DNA from: Gracilaria vermiculophylla
Lineage: Eukaryota > Rhodophyta > Florideophyceae > Gracilariales > Gracilariaceae
Assembly (NCBI GenBank): GCA_019155205.2
Contig: JAHNZQ020000049.1
Location: forward strand, 469,680-497,703
Direction of reading: 5' to 3'
DNA length: 28,024 nucleotides
Every line of letters begins with the position of its first letter. Positions within the stretch are counted from its first letter, which is position 1. The notes under the pieces were generated by a model, which saw only the letters and a program-made list of their open reading frames with translations, was not told the origin of the DNA and did not search any database. The position numbers were made by a program, and so were the translations under genes. Positions 19,096 through 28,024 of the stretch are shown here, piece by piece.

Positions 19096-19650
19096 TGTAG
19101 TACAGTGGCTCCTACGGAAATAGGGTGGTTTGGCCTTAAGGTATAATATTCCTAAGGAGGGCCCGTATTTTATTAGCTGGGCCACGTGGTGCATAATCCC
19201 GCCCACGTGCGCTACAGTATCTTTCAGGAACGGTATGATTATTATTTATTTTTAGATAATTTCGGCAGGTAATTAGTACAGTAGCGAGACCTGCCGAGGC
19301 GCGCTCCCGGCTTGATACTTAATCTGCCGATTGAGCTCCACATCTGGGAAAGTAAAGAAAAGCACCTTTGAGTCTTCATCTACTTTTCCGGTTGTGGACT
19401 CTCATTGATCACCCTCAGGTTTCCAAGCCCCCGATACCCAGGTCGCATCACAGCAGTGCCTGTAGGGATATTTTCCGCCCAGTGAACCTCCCCCTTCGTT
19501 TGGTGTTTGGGGATCCTCTTTAAGAATTTCGCAGACTCGCGACAGTGGATTCCGGAGACCAACTTCAGGAACTCGCCTCTTTGGAGTCAAGAAAAACTCC
19601 TAACGGACGTTGTGCTTTACTACCTCGAGGGGAGGGCGAACAGTACCACA
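19096..19650 (+). repeat. 3' LTR (555 bp)
   Basis: Same length and ends as the 5' LTR, about four fifths identical by eye, and followed at once by the ATAAT target duplication. Confidence 0.92.
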
Positions 19651-19655
19651 ATAAT

Positions 19656-20347
19656 TACACTGACACCACGGTGGTTGCGTAATGTTTGTACATGGCGTTA
19701 AGCACAAATGTGCTTCGTGATACGCAAAATGTAGTACTTAAGCCCCGAGCTCGCGGACTACCGTAGTGAGAACCAGGAGCAAGCACCGCCCTACTTGTCC
19801 GATCAATAAACAAGTACAGCTAACCAAACTTGGGTGGCTCACTGAACGCCAGTACAACCGTACTTTACTAAGAGGCTTAAATCCAGTGTATCAGACGATA
19901 TCTGGATGTGCAGGACATCCGAATAGTGTATACATCATCGGTTGTGTTGAAGATATTCTCAATTGAAACTAATCCAGTAATTCTTACACTGAACGGAACT
20001 GCTTATATACTGCTCAGAAAAGACGGAGATATAGGAGAATTCACAGTCACTGTAGTGGATGCGACATGTTCACTTCACGGGCATTGCCACGCAACGCGTG
20101 GGTTGCTGTGCACACGTCATCTTCGTAGGTAGCACTGAGCAGGGTGTTTCCATATAGGAAAACACCGCGCCCCCCTCTTAAGGAGCCGCCCCTCACCTCC
20201 TCAGTAGACTCGGAGGTATCGAGCCTCGAACACTTGCACACACCTCTGCACGGTATCCGCACACAGTCAGTCTTGTCATGCATTTGAATATCATGATACT
20301 TTTGTGATGCTTGTCGCTAAAACCCCTCGTCCATAGTTCGGCATGTC
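19656..20347. other. Continuation of the interrupted flank; no gene
   Basis: Removing the LTR element joins this DNA to 15109. Frames at 19766-19966 and 19908-20132 show no recognisable feature. A near-perfect stem with one bulge (about 20143-20166, GGTGTTTCC...AAAACACC) is the only structure noted. I searched by eye for the missing copia 3' LTR here and did not find it. Confidence 0.4.
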
Positions 20348-21249
20348 CTGCAGACGTACGATGATGAATGGTACAATGAAACCGCTGTTTTAGCCTTTAC
20401 TCAGAGCTTGAAGCAGTACATGAAAAGTATGGGTCGTAGTGAGGGCAAAAAGAAGTTTAGATTCCTTGATGAGGAAAATAATCTTACCAAATTATATTCT
20501 CTAGGGGTTTAGGATTTTAACGGAGATGTGATACATTGAGCAGAGTTTGATTGCATTGTACGGCAATTTTGTGAGATGGACCATTCGGCAAGGCCTGCCA
20601 TCCGACAAATTTTGTATGCACTTAACATGACAATCAAATACGCTGAAAACGAAAAATACCGCTACATATTGCTTTCTGTGCATCTTCGGTGGTGAACAGG
20701 AGCTTGCAGCGTGTGGTGCAGTCATATTTGATGCTGCATAGAGAAGCTGGGAATGCAAGGACTGTGAGGCTAGCGCAGTGACGTAGGGGTGGAAGGTCGT
20801 CATTTTACATTACCGAGCCTGCTTTTGGAGCCTGTATTGCAGCATTCTTCGAAACTGCACTCTCCAGCTCTTTTGGGGAGAGGGTTGATGCTGAATGTGC
20901 ATTGCATTCCGTGCTGACATCGCGCCGACATTGGGCTTCACCCCTTAAGTTGCGGGTTCCGACGGCGTCCGCTTGTAGTAGCAGAGACTTATCGAATTGC
21001 CAGCCGTAAAAGCACAAGCACGCTACATCATTGTTTCATTCTGTGTCCAAAACAGGAAAGAGGTGGCACTTGAGAGCTCAGTTAGATACCTACCCAGGGT
21101 CTCCTCGCGTTTACCTGGCCAAGGCCTGGAGCAATTGTTGTGTTGGACCCCTGCCCTGGGTGGATTCTAGCTCCCATTGCAGGGTTGAACTAATGTGGGT
21201 TGTGCTGTACAAAGCTTCGATGGACTTTAATAGAGGCAATCACGTTTGA
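20348..21249 (+). pseudogene. Unrecognised decayed protein-coding sequence
   Basis: One frame reads QTYDDEWYNETAVLAFTQSL onward, with good amino-acid composition, to about 20682, broken only by TAG (20510) and TGA (20537, where CGA would give Arg). A frameshift near 20680 leads into a frame that stays open for 188 codons except for TGA at 20779 and TAA at 21007. It includes RSLQRVVQSYLMLHREAGNA, FYITEPAFGACIAAFFETAL and ERVDAECALHSVLTSRRHWA, and stops at 21249. About 300 codons with four stops and one shift look like an old gene rather than chance. I do not recognise the family; a transposon protein is likely from the setting. No start codon can be chosen. Confidence 0.4.
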
Positions 21250-23130
21250 TCTTATCTTGGCTTGACTTATACCGTTTTTCAAAGTTGATGTTCATCTCTT
21301 TCTTCTATAGTGGTCCTCTCAGTTTCTTCTAAAATATAGTTTTCTATACGTTTTCTATCACATGCCATTTAAAAAGGTACACCATGTCGTTCTATAGAAC
21401 ACTCTAGATCTTTCCAGACTGCAGAAGTTTATATTTATTTCCAAGATGCTTCTTGGGCTTTCCATAACAGCAACGGCCACTCTCCCACAAAATGTACTGC
21501 AATCTTTACAGGGGACTATATGAATTGGTCGACAAAGATGTAATAGAACGACACAATTCGCCTCGGACAGAAGTCACGTAGGCAGTACACCTTGTGTACG
21601 AGGTAGTTGTTTATTTGGATGCCTCTTTCTTGCAATGAGTCTAGAGATTGTATGCACTTCAGAAGCGCAATTATTTCATAGATGTAGGAAAGTAAATGAG
21701 AGTAAATTCTAGGAGAGGCATAAATACCTAGTGGGAGAGGAGAAGAGGAAAGTCTAATGCAAATAATGGGAGAGGAGAAGAAATATTTAGGGTGAAAGGA
21801 GAAGGCTGTCTCTTATCTTTCAACCCACCATTCATAGACTGCGTACAGTGAATTAATCCTAGTCGGGAACATGCGGGAAGTTCTCTACAGTCTATCTGAA
21901 ATGTTCTGATTCCATGAGCGTCACCGCATTTTGAACGAGAAGCAGAGCTGTTGCACATAAGATTTTTGGGGTGAACGTTCTCCTCGAACCGTTCTCAGTT
22001 CACCCCATGTCAGAATTGTGTAAGGTATTCCAAGCCAACTAAGAGTTTGTCTATCGACCGCACTAGATAGAAAATGTGAGAAAAGCGAGCCGAACCTGCT
22101 TTCGTTGCCTGTTTCCTCGAGGGCGATGCTCGGCGCTGAGACGCTCGACATAATATTCAAAACTGCTGGTGAGGGGGATTTTGGGTTCTACAAGGGTACA
22201 GCAAGAAAAAAAAGTAAAATGATATGAGAATCGATTACGATATTTTTCGTAGACTGAAAATCACACCCACGAAGAGAACTTTGAAAAGCAGCTCGTTTGA
22301 AACCACTGCATACACGGATTAACCAAAAGCATACGGTAGATGCAGCTCAGCGTGGCTCGGAGAAAAACTCGGATCCGCAGCCGCAATGCCGTACCGTTAC
22401 GATGACGGTAACTAAGCTTTTTTCGCGAGCCATTCGAGCCGCAAACAGCGACTTTGACAGTATCATTGCCTGTTTATTCGTTTCTGCGAATAAAAACAAA
22501 ATATTGCGCTGCAAATTGCTTAACAATCACCCGGAAATTACATTCTTTTTCTGATTTCCCTACTGTGTGCTGTGAAGTTTCTGCTTTTGCCATATCTTGG
22601 TCGTCGTCTTCGACCACAGCTGAAAGTACTTACGATTTTCAATGGGGGATTTTTGTTGTTAACAGAGCTGGTGATTCTTCAAAACTTTTTGAAAGTCTTC
22701 ATTTAAGCGCGTCTTCATAAAATCGCCAGCGAGAACGAAAGGTCTACGTTATATAGTCTTCTTTAGAGCCCCAAGTTACTGTAGGATAAGTAAGTTGGGG
22801 TGTTAATATACAATTAACTTGAGGCCGTTTCGTGAGTTGGACAGTAAGCCGAAGTTTTTTAACCTACACTGGAAGACAAACGGAATGGCACCACGTTTCT
22901 TGACACCTACACCACTGAACCCTACTTCAAAAAATTGCAGAGATGAATTGAAAAACCAAGGAGAGTAAAGAAAAACATCGCTTAAAGAGCAGATTTTAGT
23001 TTGAATGTAAATTTGATTCGTCGTTGCCATGTCTGTTAGAAAGCGTCATTTAAGATATTTAAATTTCTCTCTGCAATTTAGCAAACAGTACAGGTCGAAG
23101 AAAATTTTTTGAATTAGTATTTCCGATTTC
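21250..23130. other. Long intergenic stretch, no gene
   Basis: No frame over 90 codons and no recognisable domain. The motif TGGGAGAGGAGAAG occurs twice (21732-21745 and 21767-21780) in a purine-rich patch. A frame at 22297-22554 ends in Phe-rich low complexity and is not accepted. The rest shows no structure I can support. Confidence 0.5.
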
Positions 23131-24357
23131 TGTTTTCAAAGAAGAGTATATGAACAAGAAAGAGGTTTACAAAGGAAAAGTGCAGAATATGATTAAAGAA
23201 GTCCTGACAGTCCGCTCAAGAATCTAAAAAGCTTTTATTACTCTGAGTTCTTCCTAGTCAACTCCTTATGTAATGACCAGAAACAGGACAGCGACATCAA
23301 ACCAGACCCCCAGTATGATAATGCCACATTCAAGCTACGACGACTAACGTTGTGCGCCAGCGTGATGTACCAGCCGACGAACCATACGCTCCAACCTCTG
23401 TGCGATACTGCGCCGTCCACTCCAAGCTTATCGCAAGCTGCGATGCGTATTGCAAACGTACGGCGTAGGAGCACCATGCGATCCAAATAGATCAAACAGA
23501 TCGAAGTAAGTACAAAACCTTGGCGACCAACTTTACTTGTAACAATATAAAGACCGCAACACTAATTGTCTCAAGAGAACTGGACTAGCTAGACTTTTCT
23601 CCAGCGATCTGAGTTACACCTTTCCTGCCCAGAATATTTATCAAATCGTTACGCAATCTTTTTGTCTCCAAGCAGAATTGAAATGAAACACAAATCAGGA
23701 ATCTTGTCATGTCCCGACCGTAAGACATACTTGCGCGAGTGCTAGTCATCACTACTCTGAGTTATCGAGGTTTATTTTTCATTTTTTGTTCCATCTCCGG
23801 CGTTGCTCGTCGCGGATTATCATGGCTCTTCGGAGACCTAAAACGTATTTTCCATCCTAACCGTGTCCATGAGGATGAACCTCGGCCCAACTTTTGTATT
23901 TCAAACATGAACTTTTCGACATAGGCTATTGCGGGAACCTTTTAGACCGCCTATAGACTGCCAGCTCTAATGAGATTTCCGAACACAAGTTTTACACCTT
24001 TCCATGCTGATGCAAGCAATTCTCAATCTAGAGTTCGATTTATTAACCGTCAGTACTTTATCTAGTGGCGCAGGCAGGAAAGCTGGACGTTCAGTTGCCA
24101 GCAAGTGTGGCTTTCACCCTATGATGGGCGGCCGAAAGAACCATTTCGAAACGGGTGCCCTTCACCGCAACAGCTACTCTGCAAGAATGAGAATAGATAA
24201 ATCTGACCAGTCACATGAATATCGACCCAAGTTTCAATGAACGTTTATGATTTGTTTGAACGATGATCGCGACTCCTGCTTCGGGGATTAGGGGTCTAAA
24301 AAGTTAGAGAGTTACGGATTAAGTCTATGGATACGAACAACAGAAAGTTCCACTTTT
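23131..24357. repeat. Dispersed direct repeat, copy 2
   Basis: Aligns with 1-1584 but lacks the 358-bp insertion: the junction at 23474-23478 shows the single, unduplicated CCATG. The alignment stops near 24357, just after GAAAGTTCCAC. The short frame at 23739-23924 overlaps the aligned frame of copy 1, but nearly all differences change the amino acid, so no coding constraint is visible. Confidence 0.85.
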
Positions 24358-24490
24358 ATTTTAAAAAAAGTTGAGCAACTCCGGCGCTCCTTCGCTGTTT
24401 CGCTGTACGTGTCCCATGACTTTCCATACTACTCCTCTTTTCCTGAGGACGTCGGCCCATCTCAAGCAGTGCTTATCCGAAGGGCAGAGA

Positions 24491-24514
24491 GTGAGCGGCT
24501 CCGAAAAACACAAA
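24491..24514 (+). repeat. Left terminal inverted repeat, Harbinger
   Basis: GTGAGCGGCTCCGAAAAACA and the four following bases match the reverse complement of 27752-27775 at 23 of 24 positions. Confidence 0.75.
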
Positions 24515-24521
24515 AAACAGT

Positions 24522-24570
24522 TTGTGTATACACAACGGTCATATACCTCCCGTATTTGTGTACACACAAA
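24522..24570. repeat. Subterminal palindromes, left end
   Basis: TTGTGTATACACAA (24522-24535) is a perfect 14-bp palindrome, and TTTGTGTACACACAAA (24555-24570) is a near-perfect one. A similar TGTGTGCACATAA lies at the right end (27740-27752). Repeated motifs beside the tips suggest binding sites for the Myb-like protein or the transposase; this is inference. Confidence 0.5.
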
Positions 24571-25203
24571 CAGGCAATTTGCCCGACGCTCAGTCGCGGA
24601 TGTAGTTGTTTCTGCGCCCGCACAAACGAGCAGTTTGGTTTGCTTCCAAACAGCGCCAAGCACGGAGCAGCACGGGTACGGCCCACTACCGCGGTTCAGG
24701 CGTGCCCGGTCCCAATCGCGCTCACCACGCGCCGCCTCTCCACCACCCTCACGATCCGCTTCGGGCCCCAAAGCAGCTCACTCGCAGTTATCTATTGCTG
24801 CTTCAACGTGCTTCATAACAATCACCCCACCGCGCAGCGCTTTGTCTCTACCGCCGCACACAACTTCAAGTTCTACGCTCAAAGCAGAACCCGAACAGTC
24901 CTTTACCGCTCTTCCCACTTGATCCATTCTAATCATTTCTCCACGCGCCGCCTTTCCACCATCGCCACGCGCTGCTTCAGGCTCCTTGCGAGACATAGCT
25001 CTTGCTTGTCGGTGATCGACTTTGCAAAACCGAGCGAGAACCCTTGCAGTACTCACACGAACTTTCTCACCCTCCGCATCAACAGTGTGCAACAGCGGCA
25101 GTTCGGATCAAACACCGCACCTGTTTAACCTACGGCTTATAGCCATATCGCTTTATCCCCATCTTGCCTACCCATCACCCCTACCTCACTATCGGTTGGA
25201 AAC

Positions 25204-26309
25204 ATGGCAAAATCAAACTGGAATGGCGACCCTGAGCTTCTAGCTCGCGACACCTCAAAATCTTGCACTCCATGTCCCGCCACCCCAGGTGGTCAAGATC
25301 AAGCTTCAAAGCCTCTCATTGAAGACCAAAGCCCTCGTTACGCAGGCGCAGCGAATATATCAACGAGTGCGCTCCCTGTTGCATCCAATCGCAACACAGT
25401 TTAAACCTTGATAGTCCATCGACTACGCAAAAGCTTTCGCCGTTGAAGAGAAATCACCACTCCATTCCAAAGCCAAACCGTAGCATAAACAATGTGCACA
25501 CAGGACAAAAGCGGAGTCGTAAAGAACTCAAGAAAGGAGCCACATCTACCGGCCGAGGGGCAACATTTACCGAAAAAGAAATACACAGTCTGTTGGATGT
25601 TCTTGAACAGGAACTTCCGATCGTTGCCGATGAGTGGTACGCGATCACCGCCATACACAAAACCAACTACCCTGACGAGAACAGAAGTACTGATTCTCTG
25701 AGGAGAAAATTCGCGCTACTATATCGAAAAGCCGCACCTACAGGAGATCCGCGAATTCCACTTTCAGTTCAAAGAGCCAAAAAGATCAGAAAAGACATGA
25801 CAGTACGAATTGATCTTGGAGATGGTGATGACAGCGGTGTTGATGGGGTGTTTAGCGGCGAAGAATATAATGAGCAGCAACAGACAGTAACAGACCTAGA
25901 TCAAGAAAAGGTACGCGGTGAAGATGAAGAAGCAGCACCTCCCCAACGGTCCGACACAACGTCCGCCACCATCCCCACGTACCCCATTGTTCACAAGAGA
26001 GCTCGACGGGTTGACAAGCAGGACATGGATGTCCTCAAAATATTCAAAGCCTCCATACTCCAAGAACGAGAATATCGAATAGCTGAAAGAGAGCGGACAG
26101 AACGCAAAAGAGAGGAGACCACAGAAAGGCGACAAGAGGAAGCTCGCATTAGACAAGAACAGCGGGAGGAGGAGAGAAAGATTCGTCATGAGGAGCGCGA
26201 AGAAGCTCGGAAGCAGCGTGAGGAAGACCGACAAAGTCGAAACTCGTTCACGCAAATGTTTATGATGTTTCTTGCAAAACGTCAAGGCCCGAGCCATGAA
26301 TCCTGGTGA
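25204..26309 (+). CDS. Harbinger Myb/SANT-like DNA-binding protein, frame broken
   Basis: The only good ATG is at 25204 (context AAACATGG). Its frame gives 66 codons to TAA at 25402. The main frame, open from about 25330, has no ATG before residue 110 of the domain and ends at TGA 26309, so the two must be joined. Either a one-base indel lies near 25395, or a 35-nt GT...AG stretch (25399-25433) is removed, which restores frame exactly. A tiny intron is possible but a mutation is simpler. The Myb/SANT-like domain (about 25557-25800) has EIHSLLDVLEQELPIVADEW and SLRRKFALLYRKAAPTGDPR, matching my memory of DUF6818-type trihelix domains. An acidic linker follows, then a Glu/Arg-rich coiled coil (about 26040-26250) likely for dimerisation, and a short hydrophobic end (FTQMFMMFLAK). 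In this superfamily the Myb-like partner binds the ends and helps the transposase into the nucleus. Confidence 0.75.
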
Positions 26310-26324
26310 TCCGGCCCTCACAAT

Positions 26325-27482
26325 TTAGTTGAACAAAATAGAGTTTGCTTCTACGCTGAGATGTGGCATAAAGGTGTGCAATATATGATTGATACCCACT
26401 AGTCTGGTTCGAACATTAAAAAGCCGCACGACTAAGTTCAGAACAAGCTTCCTTTCACCACGTTCTTCATAAATAAAGCGGTCATTTAAACGAGGAAATG
26501 AGCCTTGGAAAGCTCACATTCCCCATTCTGAAGCCTGTCGAGCAGACGTTGCCTGTCGTGCCTTCAAAAGTTCACTTCTGCTGTTTGTTGGAGGTGATTT
26601 TTGTGATGATTTCACTAGAAATTGATAGTGTCCTTTCCTAAATGCAGAATCAACAACACAAGTACCTCCAGTCTCTTCGTGCACACGATCTAATTTCTTG
26701 TATATCTTTCCCCACTTTGCAACAACTGAGTCATGCATTGATCCTGGAGCATTGTAAGCAGCTGCAATAATCACACCTGCTGGCTCAAAAACAAGGACAT
26801 TTCCAACATAATAGTCATGCTTCCAGCCGTTATAAAACATGTTCTGCATCATACTATTTCCACTTTGTTGCAAGTAAAGTTTCAATCCATCAGCCATTGC
26901 GTAAACATCTTCAAGAAGCGAGTATTTTTCACTGATAGCCGTTTGGTAGCTGGCAATTTCTGCAGCGGTTGGCATGCATATTCTACCGTTTTTATTATTT
27001 CGCAACGCTCGTAGCAAGAGTCTTCGTCCAAAACGCAAAATCATAGAGCAAACAGAAGATGTTATACCAAATATCATTGAAAGCACCATCATAGAACTTC
27101 TGGTTCGATACCATGAAAGCGTCAGTCCTAGACAGTGCACTGCTGTGAGAGATCGTGGACGACCTCTTGGTTTTGCTCTTAATGGAATTATGCGGATGTG
27201 TCCTTCTGAACTATACGGAGTATAGGTTGCGTAAAGTGGTTCAAACAAGGAAAGTAAATATCCAAACGATTTGCGGTCAAAGCCGCAGAGAGTTATTAAA
27301 GATTGATCGCATCCTGAGCCAAAAAGCATCACGAAAGCTGATGAAGATGAATGATGTAATGCTTTACGAGTAGTGCGGCGATCATGACGTCTCCTGCCAC
27401 TTAACGATAGTCGTTTCCGAAAATCTATACACCGAGTTTTTTTTGCTTCCTGTAGTCGTAAGAGAACGATGAGTGGGTTCAT
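26325..27482 (-). pseudogene. PIF/Harbinger DDE transposase, one nonsense codon
   Basis: ATG at 27482 (MNPLIVLLRLQEAKK). The N terminus is Arg/Lys-rich. CGFDRKSFGYLLSLFEPLY is the usual harbinger pre-domain, and RGRPRSLTAVHCLGLTLSWY is its helix-turn-helix-like part. The DDE_Tnp_4 core has ADGLKLYLQ (D198), GSMHDSVVAKW (D251), the conserved VVDSAF, and ASEWGM (E319). TGA at 26516-26514 replaces the codon after GM. Beyond it the same frame continues for 63 codons with family-like sequence (FQGSFPRLNDRF, ERKLVLNLVVRLFNVRTRLV, GINH) to TAA at 26325. CGA to TGA is the likeliest mutation. The full protein would be about 385 residues, the normal size. Without the C terminus the copy is probably inactive. 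Confidence 0.9.
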
Positions 27483-27751
27483 AGCGACAGAAGGGCGCGT
27501 AAGAAGCTCCTTCACGGGACTGGCGATGGAGATAACCAAAGTCGGGTGCACAAGCTGACCAGGTAGGGTCTGGAGTGAGGGTGCTGGAGGCGACGCTCGG
27601 GCAAAGGGCTCTAAGCAATCTGCGGTTGTTAGAAACCACAGTGGTCAACAATTGCAATGTGCGGACTCATGTGCGTTTGTGTTTTCAGTGCATGATCACG
27701 AAATGGTTTAGAAAAATGAAAGGATGTTTGGCGACATCTGTGTGCACATAA

Positions 27752-27775
27752 TTTGTGTTTTTCGGAGTCGCTCAC
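27752..27775 (-). repeat. Right terminal inverted repeat, Harbinger
   Basis: Inverted partner of 24491-24514 with one mismatch. The bases further out (TTTTGTCGC) resemble the left side only weakly. Confidence 0.75.
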
Positions 27776-27930
27776 TTTTGTCGCGCAATGTATTTACAGT
27801 TCACGACACCATCGAGGGTGTTTTGGGTTTTTTGAAACTGTCGTTGATTCGCTAAAACTCTGTAATTTGGACCAATAATAGAACTCGTCAATCCGGATTC
27901 AAAGGTGTTTTTCTTTTTTTGGTCCGTCAA

Positions 27931-28024
27931 ATGGTTGACGAGATACAACCTCTAACGTCTCCAGTTCTTCGAAGAAGTAGCCGAAGAAAAGGCCGTAATG
28001 ACTCCAATATGAATCCAAATGCTG
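27931..28024 (+). CDS. Possible gene start, cut by window end
   Basis: ATG at 27931 opens 31 codons without a stop to the window end: MVDEIQPLTSPVLRRSSRRK and on. The Arg/Ser-rich basic run resembles the N termini of nuclear proteins and of some retroelement gag proteins. A pyrimidine-rich leader precedes it. It lies outside the Harbinger repeats. Thirty-one codons can be open by chance, so the call is tentative. Confidence 0.3.
   Translation, partial: MVDEIQPLTSPVLRRSSRRKGRNDSNMNPNA

Larger units (their letters stand above)
15110..19650 (+). mobile_element. Structurally complete LTR retroelement without pol (4.54 kb)
   Basis: Two 555-bp direct LTRs bound 3431 bp. ATAAT flanks both sides (15105-15109 and 19651-19655). 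A primer binding site starts 2 bp inside the left LTR, and a polypurine tract lies 2 bp before the right LTR, which fixes the plus orientation. The inside is GC-rich and has no reverse transcriptase, integrase or RNase H motif in any frame. It holds a short decayed sense ORF at the 5' side and a long antisense gene at the 3' side. This is the layout of a non-autonomous LARD-like element that needs another element's enzymes. The LTRs differ at roughly one base in five to six by eye, so the insertion is old. Confidence 0.9.
24491..27775. mobile_element. PIF/Harbinger DNA transposon (about 3.3 kb)
   Basis: It carries the two-gene set typical of PIF/Harbinger elements: a Myb/SANT-like protein (plus) and a DDE transposase (minus), here convergent with 15 bp between their stop codons. 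The ends are marked by a 24-bp inverted repeat with one mismatch. Similarity beyond it is weak, so the true tips may be some bases further out, and no 3-bp target duplication could be assigned. Confidence 0.75.

Noticed and set aside
23131..24357. Reading the 1.2-kb repeats as LTRs of one 24-kb element
   Set aside because: TG and CA can be found at the ends, but no primer binding site follows copy 1 and no polypurine tract precedes copy 2.
24409..25128. 239-codon ORF upstream of the Myb-like gene
   Set aside because: It runs through the Harbinger terminal repeat and palindromes, overlaps another open frame, and has low-complexity Ser/Thr/Arg content.
1..28024. tRNA, rRNA or CRISPR features
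   Set aside because: Scanning for the GGTTCGA box and for regularly spaced repeats gave only isolated matches inside transposon genes.

Overview
The window looks like a transposon-dense stretch of a nuclear eukaryotic genome. Its genes are monocistronic and have no clear introns. A TATAAATA box lies upstream of the one host-like gene, and the remaining recognisable sequence is mobile-element protein. The mix of Ty1/copia, pogo-type and PIF/Harbinger elements (the last with a Myb/SANT-like partner protein), the lack of introns and the patchy GC content would suit a red alga such as a Chondrus-like florideophyte. An oomycete or another protist cannot be excluded from sequence alone. No rRNA, tRNA, CRISPR or bacterial-type operon was seen.

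Layout. 1-1584 is a dispersed repeat whose second copy lies at 23131-24357; copy 1 carries a 353-bp solo-LTR-like insertion that copy 2 lacks. 1752-2279 (minus) is the only gene that looks like an intact host gene: a small secreted Thr-rich and Gly/Ala-rich protein with its own TATA box and a short upstream ORF. AT-rich, gene-free DNA follows (about 3366-4170), then an orphan LTR with a primer binding site (4557-4806). A pogo-like DNA transposon with perfect 24-bp terminal inverted repeats follows (4959-7989); its transposase is stopped right after the third catalytic Asp. 8820-10140 is a second AT-rich block related to the first.

10369-14879 is a decayed Ty1/copia retrotransposon with gag, protease, integrase, reverse transcriptase and RNase H. 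15110-19650 is a structurally complete LTR retroelement: two 555-bp LTRs, an ATAAT target duplication, a primer binding site and a polypurine tract. It has no recognisable pol. It carries a decayed short sense ORF and, tail to tail with it, a long antisense gene of unknown function. A further solo LTR sits inside it. 20348-21249 is an unrecognised pseudogene.

24491-27775 is a PIF/Harbinger element with convergent Myb-like and DDE transposase genes. The transposase has one nonsense codon just after its catalytic Glu. A possible new gene starts at 27931 and runs off the end.

Most elements here are dead copies inserted beside or into one another. The most unusual item is the LTR element that pairs a sense ORF with a convergent antisense gene.
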